A stretch of 64,000 bases of DNA, taken from Litoreibacter sp. (GTDB taxonomy: Bacteria > Pseudomonadota > Alphaproteobacteria > Rhodobacterales > Rhodobacteraceae). The notes under the pieces were generated by a model. The model worked only from the letters and a program-made list of their open reading frames with translations. It was not told where the DNA came from and did not search any database. Shown piece by piece: positions 20,400 through 29,103 of this stretch. The position numbers and the translations under genes were made by a program. The stretch lies in the NCBI GenBank assembly GCA_026710325.1, contig JAPORH010000150.1, forward strand, positions 1 to 64,000, read 5' to 3'. The first letter of the stretch is position 1, and each line of letters begins with the position of its first letter.

Positions 20400-20765
20400 A
20401 TGACCTATCTCACACCCACAGCAGCCTGGTCCCAATCTTGCACAGATGTCCGCCCCAGCTGGGTGCCCGGAACACAGGTCACAGCTTGGTCAGAGGCCAT
20501 TCAGCTTTTCAGCATGCCCCCGTCCCTGGTGCTCCTGGTCGCAAGCGCCATCGTCATCCGAACCCGTAGCCAATGGGGGGCGCTGGCCGTTGTAGTGTTC
20601 TGGACCGGTCTTGTTGCTCTCGTCACCTTTGCAAGTGAGCGGCTTTACGGGTCTTTGGCTATCACGGAGGGCTGTATCGGCTCCCCCGCCTTGTTCATCG
20701 CCGCTGTCACTGCAATATGTACCGCAATGATCCTCTACACCCTGCCGCGGGAGACGCGGCTCTGA
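20400..20765 (+). CDS. Hypothetical membrane protein
   Basis: Three or more hydrophobic segments; ORF between dnaX and ybaB; start chosen at MTYLTPTAAWSQSC. Confidence 0.55.
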   Translation: MTYLTPTAAWSQSCTDVRPSWVPGTQVTAWSEAIQLFSMPPSLVLLVASAIVIRTRSQWGALAVVVFWTGLVALVTFASERLYGSLAITEGCIGSPALFIAAVTAICTAMILYTLPRETRL

Positions 20766-20781
20766 CAATCGGAGACAGAAC

Positions 20782-21126
20782 ATGCTCAAAGGACTAGGCG
20801 GGCTCGGCGATATGGCCGGGATGATGAAAAAAGCCCAGGAAATGCAGACCAAAATGGCCGAGATGCAGGAGGAGCTGGAAAACATGACCGTGACCGGCGA
20901 AAGCGGCGCAGGTCTCGTTAAAGCCACCTCCACCGCCAAGGGCGTCATCACCTCCCTCGATATCGATCCGTCGATTTTCCATCCGGATGAAAAAGAAGTC
21001 GTCGAAGACCTGATCCTCGCCGCTATCAAAGACGCACAAAACCGCGCCCAGGAAAAAGCCGCCGAGGAAATGGGCAAGCTCACCGAAGGCATGGGGTTGC
21101 CCGCTGGTATGAAACTGCCTTTCTAA
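20782..21126 (+). CDS. ybaB: YbaB/EbfC family nucleoid-associated protein
   Basis: MLKGLGGLGDMAGMMKKAQEMQTKMAEMQEELENMTVTGESGAGLV. Confidence 0.93.
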   Translation: MLKGLGGLGDMAGMMKKAQEMQTKMAEMQEELENMTVTGESGAGLVKATSTAKGVITSLDIDPSIFHPDEKEVVEDLILAAIKDAQNRAQEKAAEEMGKLTEGMGLPAGMKLPF

Positions 21127-21152
21127 AAGTTGCCTTTCTAAAAGAAAGGCAA
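21112..21152 (+). repeat. ybaB stop-codon region hairpin with tandem duplication
   Basis: CTGCCTTTCTAAAAG / TTGCCTTTCTAAAAG near-direct repeat followed by AAAGGCAA; TTGCCTTTCT-AAA-AGAAAGGCAA perfect 10-bp stem. Confidence 0.9.
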
Positions 21153-21157
21153 TCGGT

Positions 21158-21203
21158 GGGGTGTAGCGAAAAATCAAAGATTTTTAGCGGGCCCCACACC
21201 CCC
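21158..21203 (+). repeat. Copy 2 of GTGTAGCGAAAA...TTTTNGCGGGCC nested-stem element
   Basis: GGGGTGT-AGCG-AAAAATC-AAA-GATTTTT-AGCGGGCCCC-ACACCCC; perfect inner and outer stems. Confidence 0.8.
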
Positions 21204-21223
21204 GAAAACCTGGGACCCACCCC

Positions 21224-21820
21224 ATGTCCAACACCAAAGATATCGACGCGCTGATCGAGATGATGGCCAAGCTCCCCGGGCTTGGCCCCCGCTCGGCACG
21301 TCGCGCAGTGTTGCATATGATCAAGAAACGCGCGCTTTTGATGTCGCCTCTCTCAGAGGCTCTGCAAACAGTCGCCACCACCGCGCGCGAATGTGTCAAT
21401 TGCGGCAATATCGGCACCAGCGACATCTGTGACATATGCCAAAACCCCAAACGCGCCACGGGGGAGATTTGCGTGGTCGAGGATGTGGCCGATCTCTGGG
21501 CGATGGAGCGCTCGCAAGTCTTCAAAGGCCGGTATCACGTTTTGGGCGGCACGCTGTCTGCGCTCGATGCCGTTGGCCCAGAGGAGCTTCGCATCCCAAA
21601 ACTGCTCGACCGGGTCGAAGCAGATGGCATCTCTGAGGTGATCCTCGCGCTAAACGCCACTATCGACGGACAAACGACCGCTCACTACATAGCTGGCGAA
21701 TTGGAGAAACGTTCCGTAACCGTCACGTCCCTCGCCCAAGGTGTGCCGATCGGTGGCGAGCTAGACTATCTGGATGATGGCACGATTTCTGCCGCTTTAA
21801 AGGCACGCAAAGCCATTTGA
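21224..21820 (+). CDS. recR: Recombination mediator RecR
   Basis: [20 protein letters not shown]; zinc finger [16 protein letters not shown]; Toprim [15 protein letters not shown]. Confidence 0.95.
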   Translation: MSNTKDIDALIEMMAKLPGLGPRSARRAVLHMIKKRALLMSPLSEALQTVATTARECVNCGNIGTSDICDICQNPKRATGEICVVEDVADLWAMERSQVFKGRYHVLGGTLSALDAVGPEELRIPKLLDRVEADGISEVILALNATIDGQTTAHYIAGELEKRSVTVTSLAQGVPIGGELDYLDDGTISAALKARKAI

Positions 21821-21828
21821 TCGCAGAA

Positions 21829-21852
21829 GAAGAGTTTTTTCGAAAACTCTTC
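21829..21852. terminator. Hairpin between convergent recR and HAD gene
   Basis: GAAGAGTTTT-TTCG-AAAACTCTTC (10-bp stem, TTCG loop). Confidence 0.7.
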
Positions 21853-21854
21853 AC

Positions 21855-21875
21855 AAATGTCTTTTCAAGACATTT
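21855..21875 (-). repeat. Inverted repeat spanning the stop codon of the HAD hydrolase gene
   Basis: Minus strand AAATGTCTT-GAA-AAGACATTT; the TGA stop lies at the arm/loop junction. Confidence 0.9.
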
Positions 21876-22572
21876 TGCCCGCCCCGAGCACGCTCGGCAG
21901 CTCCCCCAAGTCTGACAGGACCCTGAATCGGGGATGTCCAACCGGGGCCTCCGCCTTCTCGATCTCCCACTCGTATTTGGCCGGTACATGCACACCCCAG
22001 CCACCCGCCTCAATCGCCGGGACAACGTCGGATTTCATCGAATTGCCCACCATCACCGCCCGCTCCGGCCCATCCCCATGCCGCATGAAGGCGCGGATAT
22101 AGGTCTGCGGCACCTTGTCTGAGACGATCTCCACCGCGTCAAAAAACTCACCCAGCCCCGATTGCGCCAGCTTCCGCTCCTGATCCAGCAGGTCGCCCTT
22201 GGTAATCAACACCAGCTTATATTGCCCCGCCAAAGCCCCAACGACCTCTGCCGCATGCGGCAGCAGGTGGATCGGGTGCTCCAACATCTCCTGCCCTTCG
22301 GCAATGATCTCCGCGATCACCGACGCCGGCACCCGCGCCTCCGTCACCTCAATCGCGGTCTCGATCATCGACAGCATGAAGCCTTTTATGCCGAAGCCGT
22401 ATTTGCCTAGGTTGCGCCGTTCTGCCTGCAACAAGCGTTCCGCCAGGTGGTCCGGGTCTGCAAATTCCGCCAGCAATTCAGCAAAGCGCGCCTCGGTCAG
22501 ACGGAAAAATTCTTCGTTCTGCCACAGCGTATCATCTGCATCGAAGCCAATCGTCGTAATTGTTTGCGACAT
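21865..22572 (-). CDS. HAD family hydrolase
   Basis: TTIGFDADDTLWQNEEFF; LVLITKGDLLDQERKL; MVGNSMKSDVVPAIEAGGWGVHVP. Confidence 0.88.
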   Translation of the reverse strand: MSQTITTIGFDADDTLWQNEEFFRLTEARFAELLAEFADPDHLAERLLQAERRNLGKYGFGIKGFMLSMIETAIEVTEARVPASVIAEIIAEGQEMLEHPIHLLPHAAEVVGALAGQYKLVLITKGDLLDQERKLAQSGLGEFFDAVEIVSDKVPQTYIRAFMRHGDGPERAVMVGNSMKSDVVPAIEAGGWGVHVPAKYEWEIEKAEAPVGHPRFRVLSDLGELPSVLGAGKMS

Positions 22573-22677
22573 CTTAACCCTTGAGCCCTTTCCTGTCGGG
22601 GTCTGCTTCCTATATAGTAAGCTCTCAGCAGCAGGTAGACCCCGTAAGGTTGTGACGTGACAGGATTTGATTTGATC

Positions 22678-22998
22678 ATGGCGAAAGATGACGAGGACCA
22701 GGAGTCCGGCGTTGATACCGTCCTGAAAACCAAACCCAAAACGAAGAAGCCACCCATGTATAAGGTGCTGCTTCTCAACGATGACTACACACCCATGGAA
22801 TTCGTCGTGCTGGTGCTTGAGCGATTCTTCGGCATCAACCACGCCCAATCGGTGGAGATCATGCTGACCGTGCACAAAAAGGGTATGGCGGTCGTCGGCG
22901 TGTTTGCGTTTGAGATTGCCGAGACCAAAGTTGTTCAAGTGATGGATTTTGCCCGCCGCAACCAGCACCCGCTGCAATGCACGATGGAAAAGGAATGA
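22678..22998 (+). CDS. clpS: ATP-dependent Clp protease adaptor ClpS
   Basis: [61 protein letters not shown]. Confidence 0.95.
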   Translation: MAKDDEDQESGVDTVLKTKPKTKKPPMYKVLLLNDDYTPMEFVVLVLERFFGINHAQSVEIMLTVHKKGMAVVGVFAFEIAETKVVQVMDFARRNQHPLQCTMEKE

Positions 22999-23019
22999 AG
23001 CCGAAAGGCTGAGTTTCCG

Positions 23020-24015
23020 ATGACACCCTCAAGACTTCTCCTCGCCGCCCAGAGCGGTGACATTGACCTGCCCTCGGGCGGGCTGACTTGGTTGAACGCA
23101 CCCGGCGGTGGTGAGTGCGGTCTAGAGGGCGCAGAGCTTCGCGCAAATCAGAGTTTCTACCCCGAGTTTCAGCAACTGGAGTCGCGCGGTATAAACACGA
23201 GCCCAATCCTCGACCATGTGCCAGAAAACGCCCTGATCACTGCGCATCGCGCAAAAGCCTTCACGTTTGATCTAATCGCAGAAGCTGTGGAGACAGTCCC
23301 GACCAGCGGTCTGATCGCTGTGGATGGCGACAAGACCAATGGAATCGAGAGCCTGGCCAAAGAGCTCAAGCGGCATTTCCCAGACCTGCAAAGCTACTCC
23401 AAAGCACATGGAAAGCTGCTGTGGTTCATGCGCCCCGATCGTGCGCCAGACCTGAGCGCATGGCGCGACATCACTTATGTTTTCCCAAACGGTTGGGCGA
23501 CGCGGGCTGGTGTTTTCTCTTCAGATGGCCCGGACGCTGGTTCAAAACTGCTCGCAGAACACCTCCCTCCGCTCAAAGGGCGCGTGGCCGAACTCGGCGC
23601 AGGTTGGGGGTATCTGACGGGCGAGATCCTGAAATCCGACGACGTCAAAGAAGTGATAGGGGTCGAAGCCGATTTCCATGCCGTCACATGCGCTGGACAC
23701 AACATCCGCGATTCGCGTGCGCAGATCACTTGGGGCGATGCGGTTGACATGCGCGGGGTTGATTTTGACGCCGTCGTGACCAACCCGCCATTCCACGCCA
23801 GCCGGAAGCCCGATCCAGCTTTGGGTATCGCGTTCATTGAAAAGGCTGCAGCGCTATTGAAACCCAAAGGCGTGTTTTGGATGGTGGCAAACCGAAACCT
23901 GCCCTATGAGGCCGCCCTCGACGCTGCCTTTAAGAAGGTAGTCACTGTTGCACAATCTGGCGGGTTCAAAGTGATACAAGCCAGCTTGCCCAAAACCACT
24001 CGCAAGGGGCGGTAG
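23020..24015 (+). CDS. Class I SAM-dependent methyltransferase, RsmC-like
   Basis: RVAELGAGWGYLTGEIL; FDAVVTNPPFHASRKPDPALGIAFIEKAAALLKPKGVFWMVANRNLPYE. Confidence 0.85.
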   Translation: MTPSRLLLAAQSGDIDLPSGGLTWLNAPGGGECGLEGAELRANQSFYPEFQQLESRGINTSPILDHVPENALITAHRAKAFTFDLIAEAVETVPTSGLIAVDGDKTNGIESLAKELKRHFPDLQSYSKAHGKLLWFMRPDRAPDLSAWRDITYVFPNGWATRAGVFSSDGPDAGSKLLAEHLPPLKGRVAELGAGWGYLTGEILKSDDVKEVIGVEADFHAVTCAGHNIRDSRAQITWGDAVDMRGVDFDAVVTNPPFHASRKPDPALGIAFIEKAAALLKPKGVFWMVANRNLPYEAALDAAFKKVVTVAQSGGFKVIQASLPKTTRKGR

Positions 24016-24057
24016 GTTCCACTAACCTGTCGTGAGCCCATCTAGAGGATTCGCGCG

Positions 24058-24864
24058 ATGTCCTTCTCGATCTCCGGAAAAACAGCCATTATTACTGGCG
24101 CCGCAAACGGTGTCGGTCTCGCCATTGCGCGTCACTTTGTGGACCAGGGCGCCAATGTCATGATGGCAGACCGCGACGAGGATCGCCTGAAAAAAGAAGT
24201 CCCGGACGATGAAGAAGAAAGTGGTAATTCACGTATCTTCGCGGGTGATTTACGTGAGAAGCTAAGCCAGTCAAACCTGATCAACGCAACGCTCGATGCG
24301 TTTGACCGCATCGATATCCTGATCAACGCCTCTCGGCAGGTACTGCCAACCGATACGCTCGACCCCGATGACGACTCGGTCGAGATCATGTTGCAGCAAA
24401 ACTTGCTGGCCAGCCTGAAACTGTCGCAACAAGTCGCCAAAAAGATGATCGAGCAGGCGGAAGATGCTGAACCTGGGGAATTGGCAGGGTCCATCGTTAA
24501 CCTGTCATCCATCGCGAGCCAACGCTCCCGCTCGGGGCTGATGGGGTTCTCCATCGCCACGGCTGCGATGGATCAAATGACACGCACCCTCGCGCTGGCC
24601 TTGGCCCCTAGCATGATACGGGTGAACGCGATCTCCATGGGCTCAGTCATGTCCGCGTCGCTCAAACAATCGCTCAAAGACACGCCGGGCCTACGCGAGG
24701 ATATCACCCGGCACACGCCTTTGGGTCGCATAGGCCATTCGAGTGAAGTGGCGGAGGCCGCGCAGTTTCTGTCCTCTAATGCAGCTGGCTTTATCACCGG
24801 GCAAATCATGGCTGTCGATGGCGGGCGTAGCTTGCTCGACCCAGTGGAAACCGCAGCGCACTAA
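24058..24864 (+). CDS. SDR family oxidoreductase
   Basis: TAIITGAANGVGLAIARHFVDQGANVMMADRD; C-terminal AAGFITGQIMAVDGGRSL. Confidence 0.88.
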   Translation: MSFSISGKTAIITGAANGVGLAIARHFVDQGANVMMADRDEDRLKKEVPDDEEESGNSRIFAGDLREKLSQSNLINATLDAFDRIDILINASRQVLPTDTLDPDDDSVEIMLQQNLLASLKLSQQVAKKMIEQAEDAEPGELAGSIVNLSSIASQRSRSGLMGFSIATAAMDQMTRTLALALAPSMIRVNAISMGSVMSASLKQSLKDTPGLREDITRHTPLGRIGHSSEVAEAAQFLSSNAAGFITGQIMAVDGGRSLLDPVETAAH

Positions 24865-25039
24865 ACGATTCGCTGCGCGCTACGGAAACAAACCAGCTAT
24901 TTGGCCGCATTCATTTCCTTGGCGGAAACAGTCTGACGCCATTCTGACCCGAAACAGCCACGATTTGGCCTTATTCTTCCCATGACCGCTTCACTTTGTT
25001 TAAAATTGTTGGAGTTTTTATGAGTTTTGGGGTGAAAGA

Positions 25040-25252
25040 ATGTCGGACATTGGCTGGCTTATTATATACGCGGCGCTTGGCTACTTTGTGGTGAAATACG
25101 GGGCCAAGCTTTACCTTGCTTATCACGCAGCTGCGGAGCGTGAACGAATGAGACGCGTCGTCGATTGGGACAATCGCTATAGAAGAGAGCGGAACCGCAA
25201 AAAACATCTTTCCAGCAGAAGCATCTGGCAGAAGCTGGGCCTGAGCAGCTGA
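25040..25252 (+). CDS. Small hypothetical membrane-associated protein
   Basis: 70 aa, one N-terminal hydrophobic segment; followed by terminator. Confidence 0.5.
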   Translation: MSDIGWLIIYAALGYFVVKYGAKLYLAYHAAAERERMRRVVDWDNRYRRERNRKKHLSSRSIWQKLGLSS

Positions 25253-25256
25253 AACG

Positions 25257-25288
25257 AAAAAGGCCACCGGAACCCGGTGGCCTTTTCT
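25257..25288. terminator. Bidirectional terminator
   Basis: AAAAAGGCCACCGG-AAC-CCGGTGGCCTTTT between convergent genes. Confidence 0.85.
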
Positions 25289-25310
25289 CATGCGAATGGA
25301 GATCAGGTTT

Positions 25311-26072
25311 TTACCGATCCTCTTCGACATCAGGCTGATCATCGCTTTCAGGCAGGTTGAACAGAGAGTCGGCGTCAACCAGCAGATTGTCATCCTCCGC
25401 CTCTTCCTCTTCAGGGGCATCGGCCAAGGTGAAGGCTTCAAGCCCTGCAATTGCCGTTGGCAGTGCTGGCTCTTCCGGGGCACCAAGCGACTGCTCGGTT
25501 GAGACGAGCTTGCGGCGTTCATCGTCGCTCATGACCGCGCCCTCTTTCGCCTTTTTCGCATTCGCTTTTTGCACCGCTGCGTCCAGCTCAGACTGTTTGC
25601 AAAGGCCCAAAGCGACCGGATCAATCGGCTGAATATTCTGAATGTTCCAGTGGGTCCGATCACGGATCGCGTTAATCGTCGGTTTCGTCGTTCCGACGAG
25701 CTTGGAAATCTGGCCATCCGAGAGCTCCGGATGAAACTTCACCAACCACAGGATGGAGGCCGGGCGGTCCTGCCGCTTCGACAATGGGGTGTAGCGCGGG
25801 CCGCGGCGCTTTTCCTCGCCCACAGCGGCGGCATTGTGCTTCAGCTTCAATTTGTAGCGCTTGTCTTCCTCAGCCTTGTCAATCTCGGCCTGGGTCAGCT
25901 GATTGTTGGCGATCGGGTCAAAGCCCTTAACGCCAGCAGCCACATCGCCATCAGCAATCCCTTGGACTTCCAGCTCATGCAACCCGCAGAAATCTGCGAT
26001 CTGCTTGAAAGTCAGCGTCGTGTTGTCCACCAGCCAAACGGCGGTCGCTTTTGCCATAATCGGTAGGGCCAT
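25311..26072 (-). CDS. trcR: Cell cycle transcriptional regulator TrcR-like (DUF1013)
   Basis: MALPIMAKATAVWLVDNTTLTFKQIADFCGLHELEVQGIADGDVAAGVKGFDPI; RPASILWLVKFHPELSDGQISKLVGTTKPTINAIRDRTHWN. Confidence 0.85.
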   Translation of the reverse strand: MALPIMAKATAVWLVDNTTLTFKQIADFCGLHELEVQGIADGDVAAGVKGFDPIANNQLTQAEIDKAEEDKRYKLKLKHNAAAVGEEKRRGPRYTPLSKRQDRPASILWLVKFHPELSDGQISKLVGTTKPTINAIRDRTHWNIQNIQPIDPVALGLCKQSELDAAVQKANAKKAKEGAVMSDDERRKLVSTEQSLGAPEEPALPTAIAGLEAFTLADAPEEEEAEDDNLLVDADSLFNLPESDDQPDVEEDR

Positions 26073-26199
26073 CGGCGTCTCTCCTTTAGATACACTTTCC
26101 CCGTCGCCCGGATCAGGGGCTGTCCCAAGCGGGACAAGTTCGTAGTGTTGGGGAACTTGCAGGATATATAGTCTTCCAAAAGGCAAAGGGGAAGAGCAA

Positions 26200-26829
26200 A
26201 TGAGAGCTGTGATTTTCTGGCTGGCGATGAGCTGCGCCGCTTGGGCGGAGGGCGAGCGCGCCGGCGAATTCGATTACTATGTCATGGCCCTAAGCTGGTC
26301 GCCCAACTGGTGCGCCCTGGAAGGCGACGCGCGCGGTTCTGACCAATGCGACCCGCGCCACGATCATGGCTGGATCCTCCATGGGCTCTGGCCGCAGTTT
26401 GAGCAAGGCTGGCCGTCTTACTGCAACACATCAGCGCGCAACCCGTCACGCGGGCAAACGGGCGCCATGGCCGACATTATGGGGACGGGTGGGCTCGCCT
26501 GGCATCAATGGAAAAAGCATGGTCGTTGTTCCGGGCTGAGCTCTGAAGACTACTTCGCGCTATCGCGCGAGGCTTATGCCTCAGTGACGCGCCCGCCACT
26601 GCTGCGAAGACTGGAAGAGCCTGTGAAACTGCCCGCATCTGTGATCGAGGACGCCTTTTTAGAGGTAAACCCAGACTTACGCGCGACAGGGATTACGATC
26701 ACTTGCAAAAAACAATACATTCAAGAAGCGCGAATTTGTTTCACAAAAAGCCTTGAAATGCGGCAGTGCGGCGTCGATGTCAGACGAGATTGTGACCAAA
26801 ATGACGCGGTTTTCGCGCCGATCCGGTGA
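26200..26829 (+). CDS. Secreted ribonuclease T2 family protein
   Basis: Signal peptide; CAS-I HGLWPQF, CAS-II WHQWKKHGRCSG. Confidence 0.92.
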   Translation: MRAVIFWLAMSCAAWAEGERAGEFDYYVMALSWSPNWCALEGDARGSDQCDPRHDHGWILHGLWPQFEQGWPSYCNTSARNPSRGQTGAMADIMGTGGLAWHQWKKHGRCSGLSSEDYFALSREAYASVTRPPLLRRLEEPVKLPASVIEDAFLEVNPDLRATGITITCKKQYIQEARICFTKSLEMRQCGVDVRRDCDQNDAVFAPIR

Positions 26830-26884
26830 GGTTCCAATTTTTTTGCCAAGAGTGAAAGTAAACTAGGTTTTCCCCCTACCGTGC

Positions 26885-27024
26885 GTTTGGGGCGCTTGCT
26901 ATCTACAACATGTAGCGAGCGAGTGATTGGGTACCGTAGCGAGTGAAGCGTTACGACGTCCTTGGAGGGGTGGCGTGACCAGATTTTTAAGGGCGATGCC
27001 GCAAGGTATCGCCCTTTGTTTTTT
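26885..27024 (+). ncRNA. Candidate structured small RNA or 3'UTR-derived RNA
   Basis: Hairpins CTACA-ACA-TGTAG (26903-26915) and CGTAGCG-AGTGAAG-CGTTACG (26935-26955), then terminator; no ORF; 5' end uncertain. Confidence 0.35.
26991..27024 (+). terminator. Strong Rho-independent terminator
   Basis: GGGCGATGCC-GCAA-GGTATCGCCC-TTTGTTTTTT. Confidence 0.9.
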
Positions 27025-27039
27025 GCCACCACTGGGGCC

Positions 27040-28008
27040 CTAAACTTTTAGAATAATCTTCCCGATATGTTTTGAGCTTTCCATATGGGAATGCGCGGCA
27101 GCTGCGTCTTCCAGCGCGTATTCAGAATCCATCACTGGCGCCACTTTTCCAGCCTCCAGAAGCGGCCACACCTCCCGCTTCAGCGCCTGTGCGATCCGCG
27201 CCTTCGCCAGATCACTTTGCGGGCGCAGCGTAGACCCCGTGAGGGTCAGCCGCCGCAACATCATGAGCGCAAAATTCAATTCCACCTTCGGGCCCTGCAA
27301 AAACGCGATCTGAACCAACCGCCCATCCATGGCCAGTGTTTTGACATTGCGCGGCAGATAGTCTCCACCAACCATGTCGAGGATCACGTCGGCTCCACCC
27401 TCAGACTTGATCGTTTTGACGAAGTCTTCCTCGCGATAGTTGATGGCAATCTCTGCGCCAAGGTCGCGACAGGCGGCGCATTTTTCATCTGAGCCGGCGG
27501 TGGTGAACACGCGCGCGCCGAAAGCATGCGCGAGCTGGATTGCTGTCGTCCCAATCCCAGAAGAACCACCGTGAACGAGGAACCGTTCTCCGGCTTTGAG
27601 GCCACCGCGCATGAAGACGTTGGAATAGACTGTGAAAAACGTCTCAGGCAGCGCGGCCGCTTGAGCCAAGCTCAAACCTTTTGGCACCGGCAGGCAATGC
27701 GCAGCGGGCGTCGTCACAAATTCCGCGTATCCACCACCAGGCAGCAAAGCGCAAACCCGGTCACCTACAGCGATCCCGCTGACGCCTTCACCTATGGCGT
27801 CCACAACACCCGCGCCCTCTAAGCCGGGCAAAGGCGATGCGCCGGGCGGCGGATCATAGGCGCCTGCGCGTTGTAAGGCGTCAGGGCGATTCACCCCCGC
27901 ATAGGCAAGTTTTATGCGGACTTCACCTGCTTGCGGCTCCGGCATTGGGACGTTTGTCGGCCGCAATACTTCCGGTCCACCCGGCTCCGTGATTTCAACT
28001 GCGCGCAT
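27040..28008 (-). CDS. NAD(P)H-quinone oxidoreductase (zeta-crystallin/PIG3-like MDR)
   Basis: MRAVEITEPGGPEVLRPTNVPMPEPQAGEVRIKLAYAGVNRPDALQRAGAY; GGSSGIGTTAIQLAHAFGARVFTTAGS. Confidence 0.9.
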   Translation of the reverse strand: MRAVEITEPGGPEVLRPTNVPMPEPQAGEVRIKLAYAGVNRPDALQRAGAYDPPPGASPLPGLEGAGVVDAIGEGVSGIAVGDRVCALLPGGGYAEFVTTPAAHCLPVPKGLSLAQAAALPETFFTVYSNVFMRGGLKAGERFLVHGGSSGIGTTAIQLAHAFGARVFTTAGSDEKCAACRDLGAEIAINYREEDFVKTIKSEGGADVILDMVGGDYLPRNVKTLAMDGRLVQIAFLQGPKVELNFALMMLRRLTLTGSTLRPQSDLAKARIAQALKREVWPLLEAGKVAPVMDSEYALEDAAAAHSHMESSKHIGKIILKV

Positions 28009-28032
28009 GTTTGCCCCCTAGAATGTCAGGGC

Positions 28033-28725
28033 TTAACTCTTGCCAGTCCCGACCGAGCCCGGCAAGTCGCTCGCAGTGAATTTGGTCGGCGGCTTGATCT
28101 GGGACAGAAGCCAATTCGGCCCAGCCAAAAGCTTTGAGGCCAATGGATTGCCGTTCACCTGAGCCTTCACCTTTTCGAACTGCATGACATTGTCGATGCG
28201 GCGGTCGAGGAAGGACCAAGTAGCCTCATGACCTTCGCTGGTGTCGCCAAGCCAGTAGAGCACCGTGGAGCCATAGACGCCGGACAAGGTCGCGCGTTTG
28301 GTGTACCAATTATAGTCGTCAGAGTTATCGCCAAGCGCGACCCAGATAGCATCCGCGGTTCCCCAGATCAGGCTCGCGCCTTGGACAGAGTGCTGAGGTA
28401 GGGCGAACAGGGTTGACCCGCGCCGAACGGCCTCTTTGTGGTCCTCTACCGCCTCAAGACGATAGCGCACTGCGGCAGCAACACGGTCGCGATACCGCAT
28501 CGTCGACAGGTTTTCTGAGGCCATGCGGGCTTTCATGTCTGCATCCCCGCGCATGTGAAACGCCACGGCCATATCAATGCCTTTGCGCGGAAAAAGCGAT
28601 TTCGCTAGGGCATGATCAATGCCGGTCTCGGCAACAGCGGCATTGAATGCGACATCGCTCCAGCCGTCGAACATGACGTGGTTTAAAGCGGCGTCTAAAA
28701 GGCGATATTTATCGGGTTGGTCCAT
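28033..28725 (-). CDS. COQ9 family protein (ubiquinone biosynthesis)
   Basis: ALNHVMFDGWSDVAFNAAVAETGID; WYTKRATLSGVYGSTVLYWLGDTSEGHEATWSFLDRRIDNVMQFEK; RBS GGAG before 28725 ATG. Confidence 0.9.
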   Translation of the reverse strand: MDQPDKYRLLDAALNHVMFDGWSDVAFNAAVAETGIDHALAKSLFPRKGIDMAVAFHMRGDADMKARMASENLSTMRYRDRVAAAVRYRLEAVEDHKEAVRRGSTLFALPQHSVQGASLIWGTADAIWVALGDNSDDYNWYTKRATLSGVYGSTVLYWLGDTSEGHEATWSFLDRRIDNVMQFEKVKAQVNGNPLASKLLAGPNWLLSQIKPPTKFTASDLPGSVGTGKS

Positions 28726-28831
28726 CGAAAGGCTCCTCTCCATCTTTGATGGACAACCTAGCACGGCTTTGCTATACGCCCAACTCCTGCAGATTCATGC
28801 AAACTCTAACTTAGGAAGGTGGTGACACCAC

Positions 28832-29038
28832 ATGCAGGTAAGCGTTCGCGACAACAATGTCGATCAGGCACTGCGCGCCCTGAAGAAGAAACTTCAGCGC
28901 GAGGGCGTTTTTCGGGAAATGAAGCTCAAGCAACATTTCGAAAAACCGTCTGAGAAGAAAGCACGCGAGAAGGCCGAGGCCATCCGCCGCGCCCGCAAGC
29001 TGGCCCGTAAAAAGGCTCAGCGCGAAGGCGGGATGTAG
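28832..29038 (+). CDS. rpsU: 30S ribosomal protein S21
   Basis: [60 protein letters not shown]. Confidence 0.96.
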   Translation: MQVSVRDNNVDQALRALKKKLQREGVFREMKLKQHFEKPSEKKAREKAEAIRRARKLARKKAQREGGM

Positions 29039-29064
29039 TCCCTCCCTCGATGCGAGAATAAACG

Positions 29065-29101
29065 ACCCCCGTAAGCAGCCGCTTCGGGGGTTTGTTTTTT
29101 T
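29065..29101 (+). terminator. rpsU terminator
   Basis: ACCCCCGTAAGCAGCCGCTTCGGGGGTTTGTTTTTTT. Confidence 0.85.
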
Positions 29102-29103
29102 GA

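Noticed and set aside
24850-24886. GCAGCG...CGCTGC flanking the SDR stop codon
   Set aside because: Only a 6-bp GC-rich stem with a long loop; expected by chance in this composition.
25786-25806. GGGGTGTAGCGCGGGCC resembling the GTGTAGCG element
   Set aside because: Lies inside trcR coding sequence, lacks the AAAA..TTTT inner stem; probably chance.
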